Source: Corella eumyota
Taxonomy: Eukaryota; Chordata; Ascidiacea; Phlebobranchia; Corellidae
Direction of reading: 5' to 3'
Assembly (NCBI GenBank): GCA_963082875.1
Contig: OY720100.1
Span: 12,176,591 to 12,240,590, forward strand
DNA: 64,000 nt
In this document: positions 23,698 to 34,528 of the stretch, one piece after another
Position numbering within the stretch: the first letter of the stretch is position 1
Layout of the letters: each line of letters opens with the position of its first letter
Position numbers and translations under genes: made by a program
Notes under the pieces: model-generated
Told to the model about the DNA's origin: nothing
Seen by the model: the letters and a program-made list of their open reading frames with translations, nothing else
Databases searched by the model: none

Positions 23698-24176
23698 AAA
23701 TGTCGCGCGAACAATTCAATGTACGCGAATTAAAAAAATGTTTTTTTGTTCTTTTAATTATTTTTGAGAATTTCTTTATCTTGAGCATTAGTTATACTAA
23801 AACGGTTCTAAAAAAATTTAAAAATCAATGTCATAAATTTGTCATAACTCTCGGAAATAATAATGTTGTTTGCTAAAAAAATTTTGCAAGCAAGGCTGTT
23901 AGAACAGTGCGGTTTTATTGGTATAGATATCTTTTGATTTAAAAAAAAAAAATTTTTTTAAAACTTTTTTACTAGTGTGCTATGTCACGTGATCATATGA
24001 CCGCAAAATACAAAAAATTGGTAAGTTGATTATTTTGAGGAGTCTAAGTTGGGAACCAAACCTCGGAACTCAGTACTGAGTGTTGTGGGCCTTTCGCACT
24101 AAGCTTACTGCCACGACCTTTCAATGATGCAAAATTGTATACATAGCTTAAGTAAGCACTTGTAATAATAAAAAAA
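23698..24176. other. spacer right of the satellite, with tRNA-like SINE head
   Basis: AT-rich sequence. At 24035-24115 the minus strand reads GTGGCAGTAAGCTTAGTGCG and, further on, GAGGTTTGGTTCCCAACTT. That looks like a tRNA-derived SINE head (A and B boxes) without the body seen in the other copies. Confidence 0.45.
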
Positions 24177-25165
24177 AACTAGATTTATTTGATAAATAAA
24201 ATATGGTTCTAAAATATTTGATTATTTTTAACATAAATTTTTATAAATAAAAAAAGATATGCATAAACATCAACTAAGAATATTACAAACCTTTGATTTT
24301 TAATAAACAAACAAGCATTTATATATATAATACAAACAAAAACTAATATTTAATCCAGTTTTAAGTTGGTGATATTAGGATATAAATTATAGTAAATTTT
24401 AATTTCTTAAAATTGATTTTTATTAAATAAACAAGCATTTAAATATGATAAATAAACGAAAATTATTTTTCTAATATGTTTTTTAATTACTTATATTATA
24501 AAATACATCATACCAAATTTTTAATGCTTAATGTCGAACTTTAATTTTTAATGAACAAACCAGCATTTAAATATAAAAAACAAACAAGAATTATTTTTTA
24601 ATTTATTTTCGAATTATAAATATTATAAGATAAAACCGACCAAAATTTAAAAACCTAATAACAATCTTTAAATTTAAATAAACAAACACCTATTAATTAG
24701 TAATTAGTGACAAAAATTAAATTCGTTTTTGAGTTACTAATATCATGATATACAATTGTCAAAAATTTAAAAAATTAATAACAACCTTTAAATTTTAATA
24801 AACAAACACCTTTTATTAAGTAATTAGTGATAAAAATTAAAATTTTAATTTATTTTTGAGTTAGTAATATCTTAATATACAATTGACCAAGATTTAAAAA
24901 ATTAATAACAACCTTTAAATTTTAATAAACAAACACCTATTAATTAGTAATTAGTGATAATTAAATGTCGTAAATAGGAGGTTTGCGATTCGTTGGGATA
25001 ATAACAAACATATTAAAAATTTAGAACTTTTAGTTTTAAAGAACAAAAGTTATCGTCTTTCAAAATTCTGACTAGAAAGAATAAAAACAATAACTAGATT
25101 TATTTGATAAATAAAATATGGTTCGAAATTATTTGATTATTTTTAACATAAATTTCTATAATTCT
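24177..25165 (+). repeat. AT-rich minisatellite bounded by a 70-bp direct repeat
   Basis: About five or six degenerate copies of a unit of about 125 bp containing AATAACAACCTTTAAATTTT, AATAAACAAACACCTATTAA and TTAGTAATTAGTGATAAAAA lie at 24280-24970. A block starting AACTAGATTTATTTGATAAA occurs at 24177-24246 and again at 25091-25160, both continuing ATATGGTTC and TTGATTATTTTTAACATAAA, so the array is bracketed by direct repeats. Confidence 0.75.
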
Positions 25166-25169
25166 ATAT

Positions 25170-25454
25170 AACATCATATTAACCGAATTAAAAAAAAGGT
25201 GTATGTTAATTTTTAAAATGAACAAATTTCGTTTACGCGAACTATCGACCGAAAACTGTTAACAAATATGTCGAAAATTCGGCAAATCTTTTTATTTCCG
25301 AGTTATTTTAAAATACTTTCCGACATTATGAAGTTCAAAAAAATTTAATCACAGCTAGGTTCTGCAATTATCTAAAAGTTTGCGCAGTTTTAAGTTGCAC
25401 ATTTTGCGTTTTCGCTAATTATCGACATTTTAAATACTATAAAAGAAACAATAT
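25170..25454 (+). repeat. left arm of long inverted repeat
   Basis: Inverted match to 27897-28186. The inner boundary is AAAAGAAACAATA at 25441-25454, and its complement lies at 27897-27910. Confidence 0.85.
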
Positions 25455-26123
25455 CCCGCTCCTTTAGGCGAAAAACGAATCCCACTCTCCAGCAGAAACT
25501 ACTTTCCCAAGAAAATATACGAGCCAAATTTTATTCATAAATAAGTAATTGTAAATTAAAATTGCAAGCAAAGTTTAAAGCTAAACAAATTTTGTTTGCA
25601 AAAGTTATAGTAATTTCAAAAAACAATAAAGAAACAAGATTTCGCTCCGACCCAATTAAAAATACTTTCCGACATTATGAAATTAAAAAAAATTTAACAT
25701 CATATTAACCGAATTAAAAAGAAAGTGTATGTTAATTTTTAAAATAAACAAATTTCGTTTACGCAAACTATTGACCGAAAACTGTTAACAAAAATGTCGG
25801 AAATTCGACAGAGCTTAAAATTGTTAATTCTTTTAAAAATTATTTAAGTATTTTTTTTAAATATTAGTTATTTATTACTTTACTTATTAAGGTGTTTTTA
25901 AATTAATAGTTAAAACTTTTTTTTAATTTAAAATTGCTGCAGCTTCTAAATCAAATACATAATTTTATTATTGTTGCAAAATTTACACGGCAATTTACAA
26001 AATAGACTAGAATGCCCATGCCTTAGGTGATACCAACAAACAGTAAAATTTAGATTTTTTGCCAGAGTATTATTTTTTGTTTGAAGTCGACTTTTAATGT
26101 TAATTAGAGTTTGTCTTCGTCGT

Positions 26124-27044
26124 TTAATAGGTGTCGTGAGGATTTGTTACTTTGTTGATTACCTTAAAAAAACGACCATTAAAAAAGGATTTACTTTTTT
26201 TAGTAATTTTAAATGCTATTGTGATGTACTTACTTTTATTCAGTATTACAGAACGTTTGGTGCTATTTGTTTGCTGCTTAAAATTTAAAATGTTTTCCAT
26301 GTGATTTTCTAGTTTTTTCATCCATTGCTTTAAACCTAAATCAGACATATGGACGTTGTCATGCCAATTTTGGTCATCGCAAGCAACATTCAAGTCCAAA
26401 ACCATTAGATGGAAATTCATAGCAACGTCCTGCAATACACGATTAGCCACTGGCACACGGTGCGACAGCGGCCCAAACTGTGGAAAAATTTTCGAAAGCA
26501 GAATCTAAAAAGTAAATTTCATTTTAAATTTAACAATGCAAGTTAGTTTTTATAAACACGTTACACTAATTTAAATTTAAACATAGTATCCATTTTTACT
26601 TTGGCATGTGGATAACGTGTTTGGCAAGATAAAATCAACCGTGTAGCGTTTGTGGTTATTGTTTTCTTCATTTCAATAACATTTCCCCTTCGTATATCGT
26701 TTGTTCCTAACGATATTAAAATAAAATCTACGTTATAAAATTGCTTTCTTCCATTTTCAATTTCTAATGCTCCGTGAATCTCCCCCTCCCGGCATTGTCA
26801 CAACACTGAGTTGAAATGCAGCATCCTTAGATGGTGAAACAACCTAAAATTTTTGTACATTTTATTGATTGAACCAGGAGTAATAATACATACATAAAAA
26901 TCATACATTCTAACAACATACCTGGGGCATTACCAATCGACGACCGTTGCTGTCTGATAACAATAGAAGGTGAGTAGATTTAGGTGCTGTAAGGTATTCG
27001 GTTTTTTTACCATTAACACCTACTTTATATGAAGCATTTGCCAT
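26124..27044 (-). pseudogene. SGNH/GDSL-type hydrolase gene inside the inverted-repeat element
   Basis: Three exons read leftward: 26922-27044, 26600-26843 and 26124-26504, with GTATGT and GTAAAA donors and AG acceptors. All catalytic blocks of the SGNH esterase fold are visible: block I LLLLSDSNGRRL with the nucleophile Ser (residues 27-38), block III ISLGTNDIRRG, and block V DNVHMSDLG with the Asp-x-x-His pair. The first exon starts at a clean ATG (MANASYKVGVNGKK). A C-terminal extension after the block V helix is low-complexity and Lys-rich. SGNH domains act on ester bonds of lipids or acetylated sugars; the substrate here is unknown. As given the gene appears broken once. The family call is strong; whether the domain serves the element or is a captured host gene is unknown. 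Confidence 0.7.
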
Positions 27045-27466
27045 TTTTATAAATGCGTTAATTTTAAAAATTTTAATAAATTAAAACGTTTTTTTTCTGA
27101 AATAGATTTAAATTTAAGTTAAGTTTTTTTATTTTAATATAAAGTATAATTTAACAAAGCTCCCTTTAACCAACACCTTTGCCAAACTAAGCAATAAAGA
27201 ACTACTCTACCGACATTGTTGCCCCTTTTAAAGTGATAATTAAAAAACGAGCTATTTTTATACTTGCTATCTATTCTTTAATCTGTAAGGTTACAAAAAT
27301 AGCCGGAAACAATTTCCGTCAGTTTCAATGGAGACAGTTTTTTTTTTCTTAAACGTTTTAAGAAAACGTCTACTGGCTCTCTGCTTTTGAATTCATCACG
27401 AGGCTATATTATTTAAAAAAAATTGGACAATTTAATAATTGCGCACTTTGTTAAATCTAGTGACGG

Positions 27467-27961
27467 ATGCAAACGACAATTCCCTTTTTTTATAAGGAAT
27501 ATATGAACGGTTGGTTTTCAACAACAATAGTTGACGCTTATGTTTCGTCCGTCGTGCGCCATCGCATCAGCTTTAAAAATTGTTTACACTTCGGAGCTGT
27601 AGATTGCGACGTAACTTATAAAATTGTAGAGGGTAAGTGTAAATTTGAACGTTATCGACGTTGTTTTACAAGCATATTGCAGGAAGATGGACAGCTTAGA
27701 GATAACGTCATTTTTCCGATACTGTGGAAAAATCATTTTTTGTTAATCGCGTTTGTTAAAAGTAAAGGTCACGTAACTTTATATGACTCGGCGGATGGTA
27801 GTAATTATTCACTTATTAATCTTATTAAGACCAACATGATTTCCTTGCTTAACGACTTAGGTTTCACCGATGACGTAAGTTTTTCGCAGCGTACGCTTAT
27901 TGTTTCTTTTATAGTATTTAAAATGTCGATAATTAGCGAAAACGCAAAATGTGCAACTTAA
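27467..27961 (+). pseudogene. Ulp1-like (C48) cysteine protease exon, N-terminal and His/Asp part
   Basis: The frame carries GWFSTTIVDAYVSSVV, resembling the Ulp1 start (W-L-x-D-x-x-I), and then WKNHFLLIAF followed by VTLYDSADG, which fit the Ulp1 catalytic His and Asp boxes. The Gln and catalytic Cys box expected next is absent. A good donor (GAC/GTAAGT) occurs at about 27876, and the frame past it enters the inverted-repeat arm, so its last 20 residues are not protease. It is thus a partial protease gene. It diverges from the SGNH gene with about 420 bp between the starts, room for a shared promoter. C48 enzymes process SUMO or related tags; no such role can be claimed for a fragment. Confidence 0.6.
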
Positions 27962-28186
27962 AACTGCGCAAACTTTTATATAATTGCAGAACCTAGCTGT
28001 GATTAAATTTTTTTAAACTTCATAATGTCGGAAAGTATTTTAAAATAATTCGGAAATAAAAAGATTTGCCGAATTTTCGACATATTTGTTAACAGTTTTC
28101 GGCCAATAGTTCGCGTAAACTAAGTTTGTTCATTTTAAAAATTAACATACACTTTCTTTATAATTCGTTTAATATGATGTTAAATG
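27897..28186 (-). repeat. right arm of long inverted repeat
   Basis: Inverted copy of 25170-25454. It overlaps the 3' part of the Ulp1-like open frame, showing that the frame runs into the arm. Confidence 0.85.
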
Positions 28187-28639
28187 TCGGAAAGTATTTT
28201 TAATTGGGTCGGAGCGAAATCTTGTTTCTTTATTGTTTTTTGACTTTAATATAACTTTCAATATTGTTTATTTAATATTATTTAAAAGGTCGATAATTTG
28301 CGCTACCGCAAAATCTGCATTTTGCAAAATTGCCTGGTTTATTATCCGAGTCGACATCGGAATAAACAAAGAGAATAATATTAACATTCATGTAACAATA
28401 ATTAATTTATCATGTTTAGTTTTTTATATTACCGATTTACCAATTTATATTAACATACACTTACGCGGAAAAATGCGGAGTTCTGCTAGGATTAAAAAAA
28501 AAAAAATTCAAGCAGAATGACAGTGGTGTATATTTACTAAAGGGAAATTTATTTGTTTTAAAAAAAAACAGTCGGAATACACCAAAATTTAAATAGTTTA
28601 CGGGCAGGCAGACAACCGTCCAGACTTACTTTATTTACA

Positions 28640-30689
28640 ATGGACCCTTTACAGCAAGATCACGGCTATGCAACTGAAACAAGTACCGAAGAGTCAAGTG
28701 AAAACGAAGACAATCTAGATAATCTCGAAGGTGTTCCACAACAAGAAAGAGAAGATCATGTCATCACTGATCAGCAATATAGTCATCTGCTGGAAGAGCT
28801 TGAGCTTTCGCGTATGTTTTGTTTTTTGTTATCTGTAGTAAATAAACAAAAATCTCGGAAGCATACAGTCTGACAGTACAAAACAAAATAAAGTCTGTAC
28901 CAATTAGAAATCTAGTAAAAACCTAGCAGTTAAGATATATTGTAAACCCTATCACAATCTTCTTATTAGAAAACTTGGAAAAAAATTTATTTCAAAAAAA
29001 CTTTGTGTTAGTAATTGCTTTTATTTTGTTATTGACTGTATATTGAATATAAATAAATAACCTATACAGGTAAAACGAAAACATTTTTAATTGGATTATT
29101 ATTTTTTAAGCATATTTGCGACAATGAAATAATATATTTTTTTAGTGCCACAATTGTTACTTGAACCGGATTTGGACGAAATGAGACAAGAAAGGATGAT
29201 GAGAAATTTAAAAATAATGGCTGCTATCTCACCATGTCTTGCTAACACTATTCTTAACTTAAAGGTTAATTTTATTGTTAAACATTATAAAAAAAAATTG
29301 GATCACTTGTGGTTTACGGGCCTATGAAAAATTTAGAATTAAAAAAAAAAACAGTTAAAGTGGCAAAATCAATATGCATTGACTTTTTGCAATCATGAAA
29401 AATTAAATAATTATTAAATATGAAAAAGTTGTGATGTTAGAGTATATATGTCTGACCCTAGTATATATATTTTAAATTTCCCCAAAAAAGTAATAGGCTA
29501 TAAAGTTTGGCAAGGACTGTCTTCCATAATTAGTTTTAACAATTTACTTGAATCTGGTGATTTGTTTATGATCCATCTTGTGTTTTTTCTCATAGTTTTT
29601 TTTCAATCTGTAAAAAAATAAAATATGCTAATAATTCATTTTTAAATTACATTTTTTTTCAACTTTTACCATGTTAAAAAAAAAAATTTTTAGACTTATA
29701 AAAATAGTACAACACTAACTCCAGAGGAAAAAGCAGTAATTTGTATTCAACGTCATTTTCGGGGTTATTTGGGAAGAAAGCTTTATGTTACAATGCTTAG
29801 TCATCAATTTCAAATGGTAAGTTTACATATATGTAACAGTTTTTAGAACATTTTATGTATATATTTTTTATTTTAATTAGTAAAAAACTATTTTAGAAAA
29901 GATTAATTTTTTAAAATATTACATACTGTGGATAGTATTACGGGGGATAAGGAGTTTGATTTAAAATCTGTTTTTCTAATCACGTAAAATTGTGAATTGT
30001 TTGTTTGCAGGAAGAAGAAATACGAAAACAGAAACAAATGGATCAACTTGAGGAAGCTCAACTGTTAATTGAAAAGTAAGTTATACTCAAAATATGGTTA
30101 TGGGTAAAATTTAAATATATATATAATAGATAAAAAAAAAAAAAAATATTATAAAAACTTGATATGTTTAACTCAAAAATGATTATTTTAGCCATCAACT
30201 TGAAACAGAAATAGAGGAATTTAAAGTAGCTGAAAAAAACAGACAAAGACGATTTATTTATTATGTTACAGTGTAAGTTGTTAAGCAGAATATACAATAT
30301 ATTATAACGCCCAGTTGTACCACAGGAATCGAACCCGGGACATAGTGTGATGATGTCCAGTACATTAATCTTTACACAAAATGGCCTTATTCTTTACCCC
30401 AATCTATACATACCCATTTCAATCTTTAGAATAAGATTTTATGGTATTTTTTTGACAAACAAGCAGGCTTAACGCAAGATTTGTGGGGAAAATAAAATAC
30501 CATCTTGATATTTAGATCTATAAAAAATGTTTTAAAATGTAACAATTGCGAAAAGACTTACAAAATGTTTTAAATCTTACTCCTAATTAAATTATTTTTA
30601 GAATACAACAAGCTTGGAGAAAATACAATAAAGCAAAAAATGTTTCGTTTAACGAAAACTTGAATATGGTATCCAAAAAATGCCTTTAA
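28640..30689 (+). CDS. small IQ-motif coiled-coil protein, 215 aa
   Basis: Six exons join in phase: 28640-28811, 29146-29264, 29694-29816, 30011-30075, 30192-30272 and 30602-30689. The donors are GTATGT, GTTAAT, GTAAGT, GTAAGT and GTAAGT, and the stop is TAA. The order is an acidic N-terminus (residues 10-50, many E/D/S), a segment LLLEPDLDEMRQERMMRN, then an IQ motif with AVICIQRHFRGYLGRKLY (about residues 111-128). A charged coiled coil follows (EEEIRKQKQMDQLEEAQLL and beyond), and a second IQ-like motif IQQAWRKYNKAK close to the C-terminus. IQ motifs bind calmodulin or myosin-light-chain-like proteins. No signal peptide or membrane segment is seen. I do not recognise the orthologue; ciliary or cytoskeletal IQ proteins are possible. 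AATAAA-like signals occur at about 30750 and 30819. Confidence 0.75.
30301..30378 (-). repeat. tRNA-like SINE fragment in intron 5 of the IQ-motif gene
   Basis: The minus strand reads GTGTAAAGATTAATGTACTG, then CCCGGGTTCGATTCCTGTGG. The latter is a tRNA B box, while the A box is poor. Confidence 0.55.
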
Positions 30690-30949
30690 TACATTTGTTT
30701 TCTACACTTGTGTTTTTTAATTTTTTTGGTAATGGGCTGTGCATTAAATTAATAAATCTTAAACTGTTTTATTGTAATCACTGTTTAATGCCTAATATCA
30801 TTTTTTTATAGATTTTTAAATAAATGTTTTATTTTTTTACTTTCATTTGCTATATGTGTGTATTAATTATTCATTTCTTTAAAACACCTTCTAGTACTAT
30901 TATTTGTGCACTTTTGTATTGATTTTCACTTTAAAATAAAACTATTTTT

Positions 30950-33043
30950 TCATAGCATATTAAAATACGGTTTTATAAAAAAACAAAACAATGTTTCAAT
31001 GAGCAACTGCAAAAGTATGTTTAAATACCCATAGGTTGCAGGCACTTTAACATTTCTCACGGAATACCCTCCAGATTTATGTTTTCTTTTAGGAAAATAT
31101 ATTTGCCTGACTATATTCCCATCTTTGTCCGTTTTTAAACCTCTTTCGCTATTTTCGTTGTAATGTAGAGCTGCTAAAAAATGTCTGCAAAGTAAACCTT
31201 TGTAACAAAAACTCTTCGATTTAGGCACAAATTGGATTAGCACACTGTGGTAAGCTTCCAAGTGTGATGTTTGATGTAGAGTGCTCAGTTTACTAACATC
31301 ATTTATGTGCCGCTTAGAAAGAGATATTCTTTCCAAGTTTGTATAGGCGGCTGAGTCTGCTTTAAGCCATTTTTTGCGCTCTACTTCAGCTGCAGAAAGA
31401 GGATCGTGTAAGCACCTAGGAAATAATGGGTGATGACCATCATGGATGTTAACAATGTGCTTTAACATTGACTTCCATTTTTCCACAATGACATCACATG
31501 ACAACCCTCTTGATGAGGATGCACACCAGTACAAATGATTAATTATACTGGCTATCAATGGTTTTAGTTCAGTTGATTCTTTGCAAGAAGCAATAGCAAT
31601 TAGGCGCTTTTTTAAGCTTTTTGCCACATGCCAAATATCGTACATATGATTAGTCTCGCTTAACTCTTCTCGAATGTACTTAGCAATTTGGAGGTGTCTA
31701 TCGGTCACTATACATTTTATTTTTAAATTTTGTTCATTTAATAGATAATTTGTTGTTCTTTTAAAACCCTCCAGCTCCATAGCATTACTACTGGTGGTTT
31801 CATTACTCTGGACAATTTGAAAATCTATAATTTTATTTTGGTTGAGTTCAAGCATTGTATAGGTACCATATTTGGCATTGTGGCCGGGAGTGTCTGCACG
31901 CCCATCACCTGCAAGTTCTAGGAATCCACCTTTTTCTTTGGCTCGTAACACTACTTTCTCCTGGGCAAGTTTCCACATTTTAAATATTACAGGCTGTAAA
32001 TAATTATTTGCATGGTTCTGGAATGTGGATAATGAAATTGTTGCAATGTTTAAAATTGACATCATTCTGATTGCTTTAACAAAAGACATCCCAGTTCCCA
32101 TTATTGCACCGGTCAATAATAAATTTCCAGCCGGAACATTATTTATAAATGGTTGGCTATATCAATGATAAATGTAAGAGCACTTTTTGCATTTTTGCTT
32201 TATGCCAACTAATGAACCCATTGTATGATGAATAATTGCCAAACAGTCTTTTGAAGGACATTCGGGACAATATTTAAACAAGTCCAATAGTTTAGACTTA
32301 AAAACGATATATTTAATTTCTTCGTGAGGAGTATCAGAAGAAGATAGGGTAGAAGATAGGGTAGAAAACATAGACGAAGCTGCCGACTCTTGACTACTCA
32401 TAAAATAATCAGTGTCCAAATTTAAATCCTCCGATTTGGAATCAACACTCATTTCTGTAAAATCAAATTTTCTTTTCCTGGGTGAAACAAAAATTGTTTT
32501 TTTTTTTTGAAAAGTTTGGGTTTGAACACCAAAAGTCTTAGTTTGCATATGAGATACTTGGGAACCCTGATCCTTAGTAAATGGAATATTTGTCTGAGTG
32601 CTGACCTTTACAGTAGAAAAACCTGTTTGTGTTCCTATTGATCGCGTTGACTGTATTGGCGTCTGAGTTGCAGTTGATATTTGCGTTAAAGTTAGGGGAA
32701 TCTCGGTTTCTTCTAAATAAAAGGCAGATGATGTTGAAGGTTCAGAATATTCTTCATGATGAGTTGTTTTTTTTTGTACCGAAGGAACAGCATTTGGTTT
32801 TAATAATAATTTTGTATGAAAACCCATTTCAAAAGGTGTCAAATTTTTAAAGTCCGCATTCAAAAAGTGCTCACTACATATACAATTTTGTCTTTTGCCT
32901 GTTTGACCATCCCAATTCTTTCGTCCTTCTCTTACAAAGTTCACCCACTCTAATTTTAGTTCTTCATTTTTCGGAAAATCAAAAAGGGAAACTTTTCCAG
33001 CTAACTGTTTATTTCCACAACGAAACACAACACACTGTGGCAT
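30950..33043 (-). pseudogene. Kolobok-like THAP transposase, interrupted by one in-frame TGA
   Basis: An intronless frame starts at the ATG at 33043. Residues 1-85 form a THAP zinc finger (C2CH): MPQCVVFRCGN, LFDFPKN, W at 34, CSEHF, and the closing AVPSV. A Ser/Thr-rich linker and a Cys-rich knuckle (YCPECPSKDC, KCKKCS) follow. After a TGA at 32162-32164 the same frame continues without stop to 30950. There it has SQPFINNVPAGN, AGDGRADTPGH, IVTDRHLQIAKYI and YDIWHVAK, which fit the acidic and Asp-His blocks of Kolobok-type DDE transposases. The TGA stands where a Trp would be expected. Upstream and downstream parts are otherwise open for 293 and about 405 codons, so the copy is young or read through. 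Terminal inverted repeats and TTAA duplications were not identified. It is convergent to the IQ gene. A domesticated THAP gene is an alternative. Confidence 0.75.
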
Positions 33044-34306
33044 GTTTTTTTGGTTATAAAGAGTGATAAAGGTAAAATAAATAATATGATTTTGGTCTAA
33101 AAAAAAACAATTAGTCAGTTTGTTTACTAGGTGACAAGTTCCCAGCCAGTACCAAACTATTTTAAAAAATAACGGAAAAACAATATTAAATTTGTGAATA
33201 AAAAAATTCCTAATTTGCTGCCCATAATAAATGATTTACCCTATTACAGTATTGCTGTGAAAGAAAACAACATAAATATTTAGTTCTGGTAATAAAAACG
33301 CAAATAAGGATTGTTAATTTAAATCGAAACTAATGTTGCCTGCGCTTTCTATTTTTAAACTGACTGCTACATTTTCAGCTTGCGCGTCAGTCTTACCAAT
33401 TCGGCTTCTGAATCTCCCGCTGAGTTCGCTTGTTTACATTCGCGACGTTAACTAGTACTTGTGACGTCACACGAAAAATATGGTAACCTGGTATTTGGCG
33501 TTTATTATTTTCAATATTTTTTGAAAATTAAATTGTAAGTACCACAGACATTTTTTAGGAGTTCTAAAGACATTTTGTGATTCAGTGTCAACTATACTAA
33601 CGTGATATATACATTACTTACAAAATTGCAAAACCCACTAACATAGCTGTTTAAGATTTTAATTGTTGCACATTTTAAATAGATTTTTTTTCATAAATTT
33701 CTGGTGTACGCAAAAATAACTATAGTAAATAAGTTTTAAAAATTAAAAAAAAAAGTTTTTACTAGTTAGTTAAGGTAGGTAATGACGTCACATGGTCAGG
33801 TATTTTTTGTTTATATAAAGCAAAATTTGACAATCGCACATTTTTTTCAAATTTAAAACATTTTTTATTTATATTTACAAAAATTTACCAGAATTTAATA
33901 CTCAATTAAAATTATTAAGTTATATTATAATGTAGGAAAGCGCTTAGCATCTCCATCAATTCCAATGCCAAGGCTTTCCTAGCCTCAAACCAGGCTTGAT
34001 GCTGGTTCGCGACAAACGACAAGAAAACCGTATGGCCTGTTGGTGGCCTTGGACAATAAAATACAGCGTTGGCCACTGGGGTACCAAAAACAGAACATTA
34101 TTAACCAGAATCAACTGATATTGATTCAACAAACAAAAGAAATACGTAAGAAACCCATTTTCACAGGCGCAATAATAACTTTCGTTCGACGAACCGAAAC
34201 AGTGCAAACTCGCTACCATCCCGTGCGGTTTAAACACCGTACAAAAGACTTATTGATATGAAAAAACTCATAGAGACTGTATTTATGTATATTTAAATAT
34301 ATACAG
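33044..34306. other. region upstream of the THAP transposase
   Basis: It probably contains the right end of the transposon, but no terminus could be fixed. TGACGTCA is at 33462-33469 and 33783-33790. From about 33940 the GC content rises and overlapping open frames occur on both strands (33956-34237 minus and 34040-34261 plus), neither recognisable. Confidence 0.4.
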
Positions 34307-34528
34307 GTTATAAAGGGGACAAACAAATCAACCCCTTTATTCAAGGACAAGTCTAACGCCCATAAGCCAGTTAGACGCTCTAAATTTAATCGTTATTATA
34401 TTGAACATGGTTCAATTGTATATTTTTCGCGTGCCCACATTGTCGCTATTTGTTATGTAGAGCCAGTGGAAGCTGTGCTTAATTTCCTGTTTAGTCGAAC
34501 TGTGTTATTCAATAATTTCATAGAATAA
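34307..34528 (+). CDS. exon-like 73-codon frame, possibly the last exon of an unidentified gene
   Basis: A pyrimidine-poor but valid acceptor (ATATACAG) precedes an uninterrupted frame ending in TAA. The peptide includes HKPVRRSKFNRYYIEHGSIV, YFSRAHIVAICYVEPVEAVL and NFLFSRTVLFNNFIE. Seventy-three open codons at this AT content, with balanced amino acid use, suggest real coding. The R-R-x-x-x-x-x-Y-x-x-x-G-S-I-x-Y-F pattern faintly recalls CMP-sialic acid synthetases, but I would not name it on that. The upstream exon could not be fixed; an open frame at 34040-34261 is one candidate. A possible poly(A) signal (AATAAA) lies at about 34884. Confidence 0.35.
   Translation, partial: VIKGTNKSTPLFKDKSNAHKPVRRSKFNRYYIEHGSIVYFSRAHIVAICYVEPVEAVLNFLFSRTVLFNNFIE

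Larger units (their letters stand above)
25170..28340. mobile_element. unclassified element with long nested inverted repeats, carrying SGNH hydrolase and Ulp1-like fragments
   Basis: Arms of about 285 bp at 25170-25454 and 27897-28186 are inverted copies of each other, with few differences (both contain CGAATTATTTTAAAATACTT or its close variant and GTTAACAAATATGTCGAAAA). A second copy of the arm end lies inside the left arm at about 25600-25815, and the right arm continues to about 28340 with further pieces (TTTCGCTCCGACCCAATTAA is shared). Between the arms lie an SGNH hydrolase gene on the minus strand and an Ulp1-like exon on the plus strand, transcribed divergently. No transposase was recognised and no target-site duplication was found. 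Long subdivided arms plus passenger gene pieces resemble Foldback or MULE-type elements; Ulp1 domains are known in some MULEs. The class is inference. It looks non-autonomous, with broken passengers. Confidence 0.7.

Noticed and set aside
26097-26288. Plus-strand ORF of 63 codons
   Set aside because: Overlaps the third SGNH hydrolase exon on the other strand and has no features of its own.
25170-28340. Classification of the inverted-repeat element as a Polinton or other virus-like element because of its cysteine protease
   Set aside because: No capsid, polymerase or integrase frame is visible, the element is only about 3 kb, and the protease boxes fit Ulp1 better than adenoviral-type proteases.
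32629-32850. Plus-strand ORF of 73 codons
   Set aside because: Antisense shadow of the THAP transposase frame.
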